A DNA stretch of 64,000 nt, from positions 62,001 to 126,000 of the forward strand of contig WHVD01000068.1 in the NCBI GenBank assembly GCA_015178975.1. The letters run 5' to 3'. Numbering within the stretch: position 1 is the first letter of the stretch; each line of letters starts with the position of its first letter. Below the pieces are notes generated by a model. The model did no database searches. It worked only from the letters and a program-made list of their open reading frames with translations, and was not told the origin of the DNA. The position numbers were made by a program, and so were the translations under genes. Shown here one piece after another: positions 42,341-54,100 of the stretch. This DNA comes from Hysterangium stoloniferum (taxonomy: Eukaryota; Basidiomycota; Agaricomycetes; Hysterangiales; Hysterangiaceae).

Positions 42341-43485
42341 CTATATGATGATATTTCCTTTCATGAATCCATGAGTATCATTCAATATCATCTGTATATC
42401 TACCCCACTTAATAAATGCACACTGCAGTTTGCATATGTAGAAGTGAACTTGAGAAATATTGAAATACTACACCTGAACCAACCCCAAGTGTTTATGAAT
42501 GGAGAAAATTTGCTGCAGATGGAGATAGGCACAATATATTTCTTTGCTGTATTTATACTGCTATTATTTACCACTGATAGTACTGTTGTCTGTGATTAAG
42601 TCTTCATCACATTTGATTAGAGATGAGGTGGCAAGTCCAGAGTTCCATCTAACCAGACAGGTTGAATTCTGCATGTGAGTTATATATGTGACGCTTCAAA
42701 TCCCAACCATCAATACACAGTACAAAGGACTATTGTGTGCCACAATCCCAAGTACTCCACAAAGTGATGCTAACAAGTTATTTTATATCATGGAACTACA
42801 AGGGCAGGGAGAGTCAGAAATCATCCTCAGGAACCAGTGACCTTGCAGTAGTCCGAAAAAAAGTTGACTCTTTGTATCACATTATAGGTTTAATTACCTA
42901 CAGCATTTCCTGCTGGATTGATGCCCATCTGCACATTGTAATTGAGATAAAATATAATTGACTAAGTCAGTGACACTTACTCCGGGAATGGGACTGTCAC
43001 CCCTCCTGCCCCAGTGAGAGCAAACTTTGAAGTCTCAGTTAGTGTATGATTCTTTATGTAACAAGTAGACTGACTGAGAATATGAATACAAATATATGTC
43101 CTCCACCATTGATACCAGCTCTGAAAACATACTAAAATAGTAAATTCAAAGCTCATTTATGTTGAAACAATGTAAAAGGATGAACATTATATTTATAGAA
43201 CCAGCACAATACTTGCAGATGTGGAAATGGGATGTTAGACCAATGACCATCCAAGTGTTAATATATCCATTAGTTCCACCTGCCAAGGTACTGATATTAG
43301 CTACAATTGAAATTAGTTCTGCAATAGAGAAACAGGGATAATTTGACCAATCCTTACAAGCTAAAATAGCTGTGGTTATGTAATGTAACCACTTCCAACT
43401 GTACTTTTGGTAAATGAGCCAGGGATTAACTGGCAACCCCAAGCCAATGACAATCCCAAGTGGAACAATGAAGTAAGGGCCATTA
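42341..43485. other. Region without recognisable genes
   Basis: AT-rich, CpG-poor. Part of 42341-42600 may continue the VWA relic (NYQTLWTSGSHLYDD), but homology fades. Nothing else is supported. Confidence 0.4.
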
Positions 43486-44060
43486 GGTTCCTGTTCCTTC
43501 TTCTTTCATTCTTCAAGCAGGTGAGTCATGAACTTATCTATGGTACCTGCTAAAAATTCAGAAGTGGGGTCCTCAGTGTGCAGTCATTCTGTAGTTGGGG
43601 GGCTTTCTACACCTTTGCCCTTGTCAGCAGATTCTTTCTTGTACTCAGAAGCATCCAGATTCTCCAGTATTTCTTCAAGGTGGGATTCATCCATGGTGTC
43701 TGGGTTGTGTCTGGTTGTCTGGCTGGTATATAAAACAAGTGGTGACTGGAGTGTGGCAGACTACAGTTGTTCAGATGGTTTCTTTCTTGGAGGCATAATT
43801 GAGACAATCTGCAAGATGCAATCAGAAAATACTGTTAAGTACAAGGCTCATGGGTGGGTCTCTGGGGGAAACCCAGAGAAGTTCTGGGAATGGACTCAGC
43901 TTCAGCTTATGTGCTGTGCCTTCACAGATCACATTGTCCAATTTCAAATAGAAGTGGACAGGAAACCCATGGGTTCTGAGAATATACAAGATGCAAAAGG
44001 CAAGTGGATGCTAAGTCAATTTTCTGATTAGAAAATAATTACTTTGCTATATAGACTAGT
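43486..44060 (-). mobile_element. Truncated Gyp-1-like element: gag N-terminus plus partial LTR
   Basis: Minus-strand gag start (MPPRKKPSEQL, a stop, SATLQSPLVLYTSQTT) at 43798 downward; truncated at 43486. The LTR begins at 43833 (tgttaagtac), has the stem-loop at 43898-43920 and a priming complement pair (43820-43830 with 44019-44029), and breaks off near 44060. Confidence 0.75.
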
Positions 44061-44941
44061 TATTAAAAATAGTATGAGTTGGGTAGAGTGTAGCATACAA
44101 TACTAGTCTCAGAGAGAGGCATAGCAGCTCAATGGGACATACATGAAGTATGGAAATGATATAACATATGAGAAAATGTAAGCAACAAAGAAGAAGGTAC
44201 AAATCAAAGGTTAGGGTTTAGGGTTTTATTACAAGTCTCAAAAGAGAGGCATAGCACCTCAATGGAGCATATACAAAGATATGGAGACCATGTAACATGT
44301 GGGAAAGGAGGCAAAAGAGAAGGTAACAAGATGTATGTTTTAGCTAATGATTATCAGAGTGCACTCACCTTTGCAGCAGAACTGCAACAAACAAGGCAGC
44401 AAACCAGAGGAGAGGTGCAGAAGAGGACAGTGACAAGGATGAAAGGGTAAAGCAAACAAGAGATGAATAAGTGACTTGATAAATAAAGAGAGGAACAGAC
44501 AAAAAGAAGTTAAAATGAAAGTTGCCAATAAAGAAAATAATAGCTCCTGTTCACTGTGCAGTGAACTACCACAAACTGATAACATATGTGGTAGAGGGGG
44601 TGAGGAGCTACATCTCAATATAAGACATCAAGATGATTAGAGAAAGCACTGAGGCTGGGAAGGTGATATAAGACCTGATTGAAGTCAGGATGAGGGAAAG
44701 GGTGGTGGGACCCCCCTCCTTATATATGTTTCTGGGTGGTTGTGCACAGACCATGCAGCTCAAACCTTGTTGACTTCCTAAAAAGGAAATTGTTTGAAAC
44801 AATAAGGTTAAAAATGGCTATAAATTGGAAATAAATAGGATAAGACTATTCATTGATAAATGGAGTGATTCCAAGTGATTTTGGCTTTATTAAAAATGTT
44901 TTAGAGCCATTAAAAGTAAGAATTAAATTCCCTTTTACAGG
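44061..44941. other. Region with a ~125-bp duplication and a telomere-like tract
   Basis: 44096-44200 and 44232-44335 are diverged copies (actagtctcagagagaggcat / acaagtctcaaaagagaggc). Between them is ttagggtttagggtttt (44211-44227). The sequence starts with the attaaaaatagtatgagtt word also seen at 6398. No gene. Confidence 0.55.
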
Positions 44942-44965
44942 TATTCTCACCTGAGGTGGGAGGTC

Positions 44966-45165
44966 TACTTTTTCATAGAAGACTCCAAATGAGTTTTCAT
45001 ACAAGACTCCACCTTTTCATAGCAGACTCCACAGTTTTTGTACAGGACTCCCATGCTTTTTGTACAAGACTCCACAGTTTTTGTAGAAGACTCCAACATT
45101 TTTGTAGAAGCCTCCAACATTTCTGTAGAAGACTCCACAGTTTTCATAGAAAGCTCCACCATAGC
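44966..45165. repeat. Degenerate 21-bp minisatellite
   Basis: About nine units of tttttgtagaagactccacag. On the minus strand it encodes seven-residue repeats (STKMLES, STKTVES), so frames stay open on both strands without implying a gene. Confidence 0.85.
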
Positions 45166-45810
45166 CAGAAAGAAGGCTGGCAGTTTAGCAAGGGTGGAGA
45201 TGTCTGGCAGGTTAGACACCAACCCTACATACATCCACATATCCACACATGCACACAACTTTTACCTGTCTTTCTTTTTTTCCCCACAATAATATTCCAG
45301 CCAAATAAAAAATAAAATAAATAAAATCTTCCACAAAAAAGGTGGACCTGTTACAACCGGACAATCCCGCCGGACTCCGGGCACTAACCCGTATGCCCCC
45401 ACGCACTACAAGCACCAATCGTCTGTTTATAGGATTTCCCGCCCGGACTCCGTTACATCAAGACTCGTTACGTTTGACCACATTACGACACATATCAGTC
45501 ACTGGACTTCCCCCGGACTCTGTCTCTGTCTATGTCCGTCTTCGTCCCACACCTCAGTCACCAGTCCCCGCTCAGAATCCCGTCACCACTCTAATCGAGC
45601 CCCGTTCCCGTTTTAGTCAAATGACCTGTCACGATTTAAAACTCCGCTCCCGCTCCATTTCCCATTATGGGTTATGCTTTGTCATGATTCGGACTCCACT
45701 CCATTCCGTCCCGTTCCTAACACCAAACTTGGTGTTTACATTTCCCATTTTATGTTTTGCTCGTTTCGTCTCATTATTACTGGATTCGGTATGTCATGCA
45801 TTCCACGGTC

Positions 45811-45854
45811 TATATAAACTGGCAGATGTTGTACATACAATCCAGTCAGAAAAT
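45811..45854 (+). promoter_or_regulatory. LTR core promoter and RNA 5'-end segment
   Basis: TATATAAA at 45811-45818, and 32 nt downstream cagtcagaaaat (45843-45854), the inverse of the priming site inside Gyp-1. The usual TATA-to-start distance puts the segment at the transcript 5' end. Confidence 0.7.
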
Positions 45855-46083
45855 TAGCTTAGATTCCCCCCAGTAATCTAATATATTTTCCGCTCTAAAA
45901 CCCTACTCTTATCAGGCCGCTCGCACTAGTCGGAGCCCACGGGCTCTGGCGCATCTACCTCTCTCAACTATCTCGACTCATGACCCATGACCTCCGACTT
46001 ACGACCTACGACCCACGAACCCTGCCCAGACTCCCCGGGATCCCCGTCTGTCCATTTGAAATTGGACAACACGATCTAGCGAG

Positions 46084-46106
46084 GGCACAGCCTATAAGCT
46101 GAAGCC
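46084..46106 (+). ncRNA. Conserved LTR leader stem-loop (representative copy)
   Basis: Sense strand: GGC, A, CAGC, loop CTATAA, GCTG, AA, GCC. Inner and outer stems pair fully. Ten further copies lie in the other LTRs of the window (see findings). It sits about 260 nt downstream of the TATA box, in the R/U5 part of the RNA. Confidence 0.65.
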
Positions 46107-46359
46107 AAGTCCTACCAGATATCCCACGGGTTTCTCCAGAGACCCGGCCTGTGTGTGTATCCTAACAGGACCCTCCACCTCAGGGGAGAATAATATATGT
46201 ACTGAAATATTGTTCAGAGAGGTGGGATAACTCTTCTAAGTCCTTTTCGGTGACCATGTTGATGAATAGGGTGCAATTGTTCTGGAATAGGTGTTTCAGA
46301 ATCTGATATGTACATGGTGTGAAAATAGTATACATACATACATCTTTGTGGCCCAGTCC

Positions 46360-47240
46360 TTTTGGTCTTGGATTCCCCTGCACCCTTGATGCCAATGTTC
46401 TCTAATAAGCACTCAATCTCACCTAACATCTCTGTCACCTTTTCCTGATTGCTCTTAGTGTTGTAAATATCCACAATCTCTTTCCATTTTGTGATAGCAT
46501 GCATGGTCTGAGTTATTTTCACCTTTGTAGCATGATCCTGATCAGGATCTATGGTTAGAGATAAATGAAGAGTGAAATAAAGATGATGTATGACCTTTGA
46601 ATGCCTTGATCACCCTATTTTCTAACTTTTTCATATCATGCTGGTCTCTCTTGGCCTTGACTTGCATTCTTAGCCAAGATCATTGAGCAAAATTTGTATA
46701 GATCTGCAGATTTGACTATGGAGATGATCATTGGAATTGAAGGTGTCTAGTCCAAAAAGTTTGATTGCAATTGTCTCTACTGCTGCTGGGATATACATGT
46801 CTACATTAGGCCATTGATCCATACCTTCAGCAATAAAGATAGTGAGAGGATGAATGCCACATGTGGTGAATGCCCTAATGGTTTTGTCATGAAGCTGCCA
46901 TGTTACCCATTTTGTCTTGATGTAATCATTCCAAATTTTTCAACCTATAACTACCACCTTCTTTTTATTGTCACTAGAAGAGAACTTGGCCTTGTTTTTG
47001 TTCATGTCAAGGTGTTTGTATTGATGAAAGTAGGATTGGATGCTGTCAGACTGCTGTCGGTTTATCCCTTTGGGAGAAGTTGATCATTCTTTGCAAAGAG
47101 TCCATGTTGGACATTTGAGATTTCCTTCCACTGGGGAAAGTTCCAGCCAGGGAAACTAGGATTATAGTAGAGGGCAATGGAGAGTAATGAGGGATAAACA
47201 TACATAAAGCAGTAATTGCTGAGGTTCACAGCTGGGATGA
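46360..47240 (-). pseudogene. Decayed gene of unknown family
   Basis: Minus-strand translation gives long coherent stretches: PSFPGWNFPQWKEISNVQHG, WNDYIKTKWVTWQLHDKT, CGIHPLTIFIAEGMDQWPNV, YIPAAVETIAIKLFGLD, QICRSIQILLNDL, and then AITKWKEIVDIYNTKSNQEK. TGA replaces a likely Trp codon (IG, stop, KIWND) and a frameshift lies near 46520-46560. No domain was recognised. It could be a host gene or a transposon passenger. Confidence 0.5.
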
Positions 47241-47244
47241 GCAT

Positions 47245-48286
47245 GCATCTATGGAAAATTCAATGGTAAGGGTTTAAACTGGGAAAATTAAGATGGAAAA
47301 GGTTGAAATGTAAGAGATAAAATGACCACAGTGGAGTGTACAGATTGAGTAATGATATGGGATACCAGTAATTTGGAGAATGCCATGTGGAGGGTTGTGT
47401 TGTGAAAAGCAAATTCTGAGATGATGACTGACATGTGGTGTGACCAAATAATGTAGGATCAAACAATGGTGACAAAAACAGAGTTATAGTTACCACTAGA
47501 TCTGATCCAATCGCATGAGGTGTGAAATCACACAAGGTTGACCCACACCTAATGGAAATATTTCCCACAACACTTCCAGCTCCACTATAAGACCCCCAGC
47601 CACTTTTAATTGTCAATAACAGTGGAAGACCTCTGGATGTATGCATATATTCAGTGATTTCTTCCAGTATAGTTCTACTAAAGGTACTGTAAGTGGTAGC
47701 TTATATTGGTATGTTCTAATATATTTATTTTCTATATTAACATTCTTTGTTCTAAAGTGCATGTAGGAATAACTATGGTAAAGTCTTGATTTGGTGAGAT
47801 TTATCATTATTATTTATTACTGGCTGATTAGCCATAGATGTGAATATGGACAAAAATGCCATAATGATGTATTTTTTTGAATGTTCAAGAATATAATTTG
47901 ATTTATTCAGAAGCATTATTCCCACAGTACTGGCAGTTCCAAAGGATGGGTGATCCTAATGGCATGGATACCAGCATTCATATGCTGCCTTTTCAGCCCA
48001 ACTTGTAAGTCAATTTCTGCCTGCCCTTACCTCTGCCAAAATATGATGCTCCATTGGTAATGCAATTTATGTAAAATGATAGAAGCACATTCATTTCTCT
48101 GTACATATTCTTTTGTCCATGGCTTGTGGCTTGTGGCTCATACTTCATTCACTTGCCTTATGTTAATCCTTCAAACTAGTCAGCACAGTAATCCAATAAT
48201 ATGAGAAAAAAATATGCCTGATTTGTTAAAATAATCTGCTAGCCTGGTGATCACAGTACAAGGACTCTACTGATGGAGCATAGCCA
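47245..48286. other. Region without recognisable genes
   Basis: AT-rich, no coherent frame, no repeat match found within the window. Confidence 0.4.
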
Positions 48287-48416
48287 CTAAGAGTAGAGCA
48301 GGTAGATGCTGAACTGGTGATATAACTAGGCTTTCAGATGAGGGATCTACTCTAAGAGTAGAGCAGGTAGATGCTGAACTGGTGATATAACTAGGCTTTC
48401 AGATGAGGGATCTACT
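48287..48416. repeat. 65-bp tandem duplication
   Basis: Two identical-looking units (ctaagagtagagcaggtaga...) start at 48287 and 48352. Confidence 0.95.
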
Positions 48417-48772
48417 CCTCATCTGAACTAACTATATACTAGAATACATGGTCTGTGCACTGGTCTGTACACGAACGTGCGATGGATCTAGTGAACATTA
48501 AACTAAATATAACAATCACATGTGTGAACTGGCCAGAACCTATACAGTCACAAGATGAGATATGAGATTACGATTTATCATGTTATCATATTCTAACATG
48601 ATTGTCAACAATTTCTTGGGTACACTTTATTTATATATATTGTCACCCACACAGGGCCACCCATCCACCTAAAGAAAGATACATAAAAATAATTACATAT
48701 ATATACCAAAGGGTAGATAGATGTGTAAAGACAGATGGTTGTGTGCCATAAGGGGGGGACTGGCATCTAACT

Positions 48773-49824
48773 GACACCTTTTCCTTTGTCGGGTGCCACG
48801 GAATCGTCCTCGTGCTCGGATTCGTCCTGGTTTTCCGGGACTTCTTCGATACGGGTTTCTTCCATGGGTTCCGGTCGGTCCAAGGATGTCTGGCTGGTAT
48901 ACAGAGATAACGGGGAATGAAGAGTTGACGGTCCAGGTAATGATGCCTGAGCACGTGTATTTCTTTTTGGTGGCATAATGAAACAATCTGCGAGTATCAG
49001 TCAGAAAATACTGTTAGGATACACACACAGGGCGGGTCTCGTGAGAAACCCGCGGGATATCCGGTAGGACTTGGCTTCAGCTTATAGGCTGCGCCCTCGC
49101 TAGATCGTGTTGTCCAATTTCGAACAGGCGGACGGGAATCCCGGGGAGTCCGGGCGGGGTTCGTAAGTCGTAGGTCGTAGGTCGTGAGGTCGTGGGTCGT
49201 GAGTCGAGATAGTCAGGGGAGGTAGATACGCCGGAGCCCGTGGGCTCCGACTAGTGCGAGCGGTGTGATTTAGAGTAGGGAAAATATATATAGATTAAAG
49301 GGGGGAATAAACTACTAATTTTCTGACTGGATTGTATGTACAACATCTGCCAGTTTAAATAGACCATGGAGTGAATGAACATACTAATCCGGTAATAATG
49401 AAAACGAAACTAACAAAACATAAACGGGAAATGTAAACACCAAATTTGGTGTTAGGAACGGGACGGAACGGAGCGGAGTCCGAATCGTGACAAAGCATAA
49501 CCCATAACGGGAAACGGAGCGGGAGCGGAGTCCTAATCGTGACAGGTCATTTGACTAAAACAGGAACGGGGCTCGAATAGAGCGGTGACGGGATTCTGAG
49601 CGGGGTCCGGTGACTGATGCGTGGGACGAAGACGGACATAGACAGAGACGGAGTCCGGGGGAGGTCCGGTTACTGATATGTGTCGTACTGAGGTCGAACG
49701 TAACGAGTCTTGTCGTAACGGAGTCCGGGCGGGAAATCCTATAAACAGACGATTGGTGCTTGTAGCGCGTGGGGGCGTACGGGTTAGTGCCCGGAGTCCG
49801 GCGGGATTTGTCCGGGTCGTAACA
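48773..49824 (-). mobile_element. Truncated Gyp-1 copy: 5' LTR plus gag N-terminus
   Basis: The LTR 49012-49824 is nearly identical to Gyp-1's; gag starts at 48976 (MPPKRNTRAQASLPGPST) and stops matching at 48773 after about 68 codons. The priming site (48998-49009) and its LTR complement (49318-49329) are intact, stem-loop at 49073-49095. No target duplication was found around the truncated copy. High identity means recent truncation. Confidence 0.88.
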
Positions 49825-51166
49825 ACCCACCTCAGGTGATACGAATCAAATTTTACTCAATAAAGTCAAATAAACAATTGAAGAATATTCAACAATATTG
49901 AATACAGATGCCTCATTTGACGAAGTATTAATTTGTCCTGTTGATAAAGTGTGAGGCAACGATAGGATACAGAAGCTCACAAATAATTAAGTCGAATAAA
50001 AGCTTGGAAAAGTTCCATGATTATATAATACAGTAATAATAATAATTGTACAGGTTTTGTGACTGACTTCCTTCATTCCTATCATTGCCCTTATATACTA
50101 TATATATATCATTTACCTATGATGATAATATGATATCAAAGTGAAATCATCAATGATGTCAAACTGAGACAAGTCCAAGATACATATTTGAGATTGTTGA
50201 AGAATAGTTGAGTTGGAAGTCAAGTCAGAAGTTGAGTTGGAAATTGAGTCGGAATGTTGAAGGAATGTTGAAGAAAGTTAAATTGAATATTATCAAAATT
50301 TGAGCTTGTACGTTCATGACATCGGGCAAGAATACCAATAAAAAATTTAAAAAATTTAAAAAAAATAAAGACTAGTAATTGTACTACAAACTAGGATCAC
50401 AATAAGACAGATTAGGATAGAGATTGTGAAAATGGAAGTAAACAAGTGAATACTTGTCAAACAACAGGTTATCAAATACGGTACAAAGATAGAAGGCAGA
50501 ATCTTTGGAAACTATCAAAGTTTCTGGGATGGGAATTATATCAGAATATTAAATTATCCAGGAATGGATTGTAACACAAGTTCAGTATGATTATGGTGTC
50601 TATTTACCTATTTTTCAGCTGTTGGCAGTATGTGTTGCAACTCAGTTTTTGAACAAGTCATATGCTGTATGTTTGGATATTATTTTTTAAGTCATAATTT
50701 CATTGTTTTTTGAGAGCATGTTACATTGAGGATTACATGTGTTAGAATAATCTAGTATTTTATAGTATACCAGTCAAGGACTCAGTATTAGGATCTCTAT
50801 CAATCAGCCCTCTGCAATCTTGTTTTATCCTGGTCACCCTCCAGTACACTGCTTGATCCATAGCAAGACAATAGGTAAGGCTGGCTCAGTGGTTTATTGA
50901 TACTGAGTGCAAAGAATGAAGGTTTGGTAAACTCAGTGAGTATTAAATAATTGCATTAAGAGAGCTCCTATACATAACTTGAAGTAAGGAAGAAATTCTC
51001 AGCAAACTGCAATATGTACATATGTTACTTGGTAGTGTAAAATTAAGTCTATTTTGTAGCAATATCAATGTGAGAGACAAAACCATCCTACTATAAAAAA
51101 AAGCAGAAGTGACTCTGCAAAAGATGGACATTGCTGACAATATAGTATATAGAAATAAGAGATCCA
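49825..51166. other. Region with an LTR remnant only
   Basis: 50372-50576 resembles the 3' half of LTR families A/B and ends gtaaca. The rest is AT-rich with no gene; it forms the 3' flank of the NLR gene. Confidence 0.45.
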
Positions 51167-54100
51167 CTAACCATGGCATCGGTGCCAATGTTTTCCATGG
51201 GCCATGCAACTCAAGTCAAGCTTAATAACCTTTTGGGAAATAATAAGTCTAGTAGATGGGGTATAAAATGGCTCTCGAAAACCAGGTGGTACCCAAAATA
51301 AGAGCCGGTTGTTGGGTCCCTTCATCCACCCTTTACTATCCAGTGTGAATGGGGTCCGCCAATAATCTGGGAAGAAGATACCTTGCAGAAGCTGCGCCAT
51401 GTCACAAAGTGCATGATCACTGCACGATGAAAAGCTAACTGAGGGTTGCACAATTCCCGTCGCCACATCCCAGAGCCGGATGGTCTTGTCAATAGAACCG
51501 GACCCGATCCGAGTCCCGTCTGGCGAAAACGAGACTGAATAAACCAAAGCCGTGTGTCCCTCCAACGGTTCCTGCAACGGCTTTCCCGTCGCCGCATCCC
51601 AGAGCCGGATGGTGTTGTCACCAGAACCAGACACGATCCAAGTCCCGTCCGGCGAAAACGAGACCGAAGAAACCAAAGCCGTGTGTCCCTCTAACGGCTC
51701 CTGCAACAGCTTTCCCGTCGCCGCATCCCAGAGCCGGAAGGTCTTGTCACCAGAACCGGACACGATCTGAGTCCCGTCTGGCGAAAATGAGACCGAAGAA
51801 ACCCAATCCATGTGTCCCTCCAACGGTTCTTGTAACGGCTCTCCCGTCGCCGCATCCCAGAGCCGGATGGTCTTGTCACCAGAACCAGACACGATCCGAG
51901 TCCCGTCCGACGAAAACGAGACTGAATAAACCCAATCTGTGTGTCCCTCCAACGGCTCACGCAACAGCTTTCCCGTCGCTGCATCCCAGAGCCGGATGGT
52001 GTTGTCACGAGAACCGGACACGATCCGAGTCCCGTCTGGCGAAAACGAGACCGAATAAACCCAATCCGTGTGTCCCTCCAACGGCTCCTGCAATGGCTTT
52101 CCCGTCCCCACATCCCAGAGCCGGATGGTCTTGTCACGAGAACCTGAGACGATTTGAGTCCCATCTGGTGAAAACAAGACCGAATAAACCCAATCCGTGT
52201 GTCCCTCCAACGGCTCCTGAAACGGCTTTCCCGTCGCCGCATCCCAGAGCCGGATGGTGTTGTCACCAGAACCGGACACGATCCGAGTCCCATCAGGCGA
52301 AAATGAGACCAAATAAACCGAAGCCGTGTGTCCCTCCAACAGCTCCTGCAATGGCTTTCTCATCGCCGCATCCCAGAGCCGGATGGTGTTGTCACCAGAA
52401 CCAGACACGATCCGAGTCCCGTCCGGTGAAAACGAGACCGAAGAAACCAAAGCCGTGTGTCCCTCCAACGGCTCCTGCAACGGCTTTCCCGTCGCCGCAT
52501 CCCAGAGCCGGATGGTGTTGTCACCAGAACCGGACACGATCTGAGTCCCGTCCGGCGAAAACGAGACCGAAGAAACCCAATCCATATGTCCCTCCAACGG
52601 TTCCTGCAACGGCTCTCCCGTTGCCGCATCCCAGAGCCGGATGGTCTTGTCACTAGAACCAGACACGATTCGAGTCCCATCTGGCGAAAACGAGACCGAA
52701 TAAACCCAACCCGTGTGTCCCTTCAACGGCTCCTGCAACAGCTTTCCCGTTGCCGCATCCCAGAGCCGGATGGTGTTGTCACCAGAACAGGACACGATTC
52801 GAGTCCCGTCTAGCGAAAACGAGACTGCATAAACGAAATCCGTGTGTCCCTTCAACGGCTCCTGCAACAGCTTTCCCGTCGCCACATCCCAGAGCCGGAT
52901 GGTGTGGTCACCAGCACCGGACACGATCCGAGTCCCATCCGGCGAAAACGAGACCGAATAAACCGAACCCCAGTGTCCCTTTAACGGCTCCTGCAACAGC
53001 TTTCCTGTCACCACATCCCAGAGCCGGATGGTGTTGTCACGAGAACCTGACACAATCTGAGTCCCGTCTGGTGAAAACGAGACCGAAGAAACCGAAGCAG
53101 TGTGTCCCACCAACGGCTCCTGCAACGGCTTTCCCGTCGCTGCATCCCAAAGCCGGATGGTCTTGTCACCAGAACCGGACACGATCCGAGTCCCATCTGG
53201 CGAAAACGAGACCAAATCAACCCAAGACGTGTGTCCCCGAACTACGCTTTGAACAACCGGCCAGTTGAAATTATGCCCAGAAGCCAATCGAAGAGTATTA
53301 GGAAATTTTTCATTGAATTTCCGTGATATAATGGAGTTACTTGGCGACAATGGAAGTGCTGACAGGTATAGGTGCGGAGTGCTGTATACAATCGCAATAC
53401 CAAAGATCTGAATGAACCGGACAACATCTGATACAGTGAATGAAACGTCTTCATATCCAGCATGCTCATACCATGGTCCATTAGCATCTTCCATTCTTTC
53501 CATTACTAAAAGATAATCACTAACCTTTAGCCACCCAGCAAATCGCAGAAGTTCTGATGCGGTGCTACTCGTCAGAGCATCGGCAACGCTGAGTGCTTCA
53601 AGCCAAAATAATATACGTTCATCATTGACGAATGATACTATTTCCTCAATCAGCGGTTTTTCGAGAGCAATTCTTTTCTCCTCATTTGTGGTTGCATCGC
53701 GCGGTACTTCCAGAATATGTTTCAGCCAGAACCGACATGAATACGATAGATCAGGGGGGATCCATGTCTTCACGGCTTCTTGCAGCCCCGGAATCTGTGC
53801 GTTAGGGTAGTACGACGACCCTATTCTACAAATGTTAAAACAAAGACCACCGGCCATAACTCGCAACGAAGCGAATGCAAGGTCATATTGCACCTTTGAG
53901 ACATCAACAAAAAATTCTTTACTAAGATTCTTATCTGTCAGGAAGTCACGAAATGATGAATGAAGAGGTTTGATAGGGGAAGCCAAGTCTGTTACCCCAC
54001 TCAGAAGCGAACCCATGTGTTTCACCACCGACTCCACGTCATAATGGTCATTACTGTTTGGGAATTGGAATCGCATGCCATTTAAAGAAACTAGGGGAAG

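Larger units (their letters stand above)
45349..46167 (+). mobile_element. Solo LTR, Gyp-1 family, sense on plus strand
   Basis: Starts tgttacaaccgg, ends gtatcctaaca; duplication GGACC at 45344-45348 and 46168-46172. TATA box at 45811-45818, presumed RNA 5' segment at 45843-45854, stem-loop at 46084-46106. CpG-rich, so young. Confidence 0.93.
44942..46192. mobile_element. TIR element with 21-bp minisatellite, interrupted by a solo LTR
   Basis: Left end tattctcacctgaggtggga and right end (inverse) tattctcccctgaggtggag form terminal inverted repeats of about 23 bp. The interior carries the minisatellite and the Gyp-1-family solo LTR. No transposase frame was recognised, so it would be non-autonomous. 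Confidence 0.5.

Noticed and set aside
51787..52656. 289-codon plus-strand frame rich in CVPPTAPATAFPSPHPRAGW
   Set aside because: Antisense shadow of the WD40 repeats.
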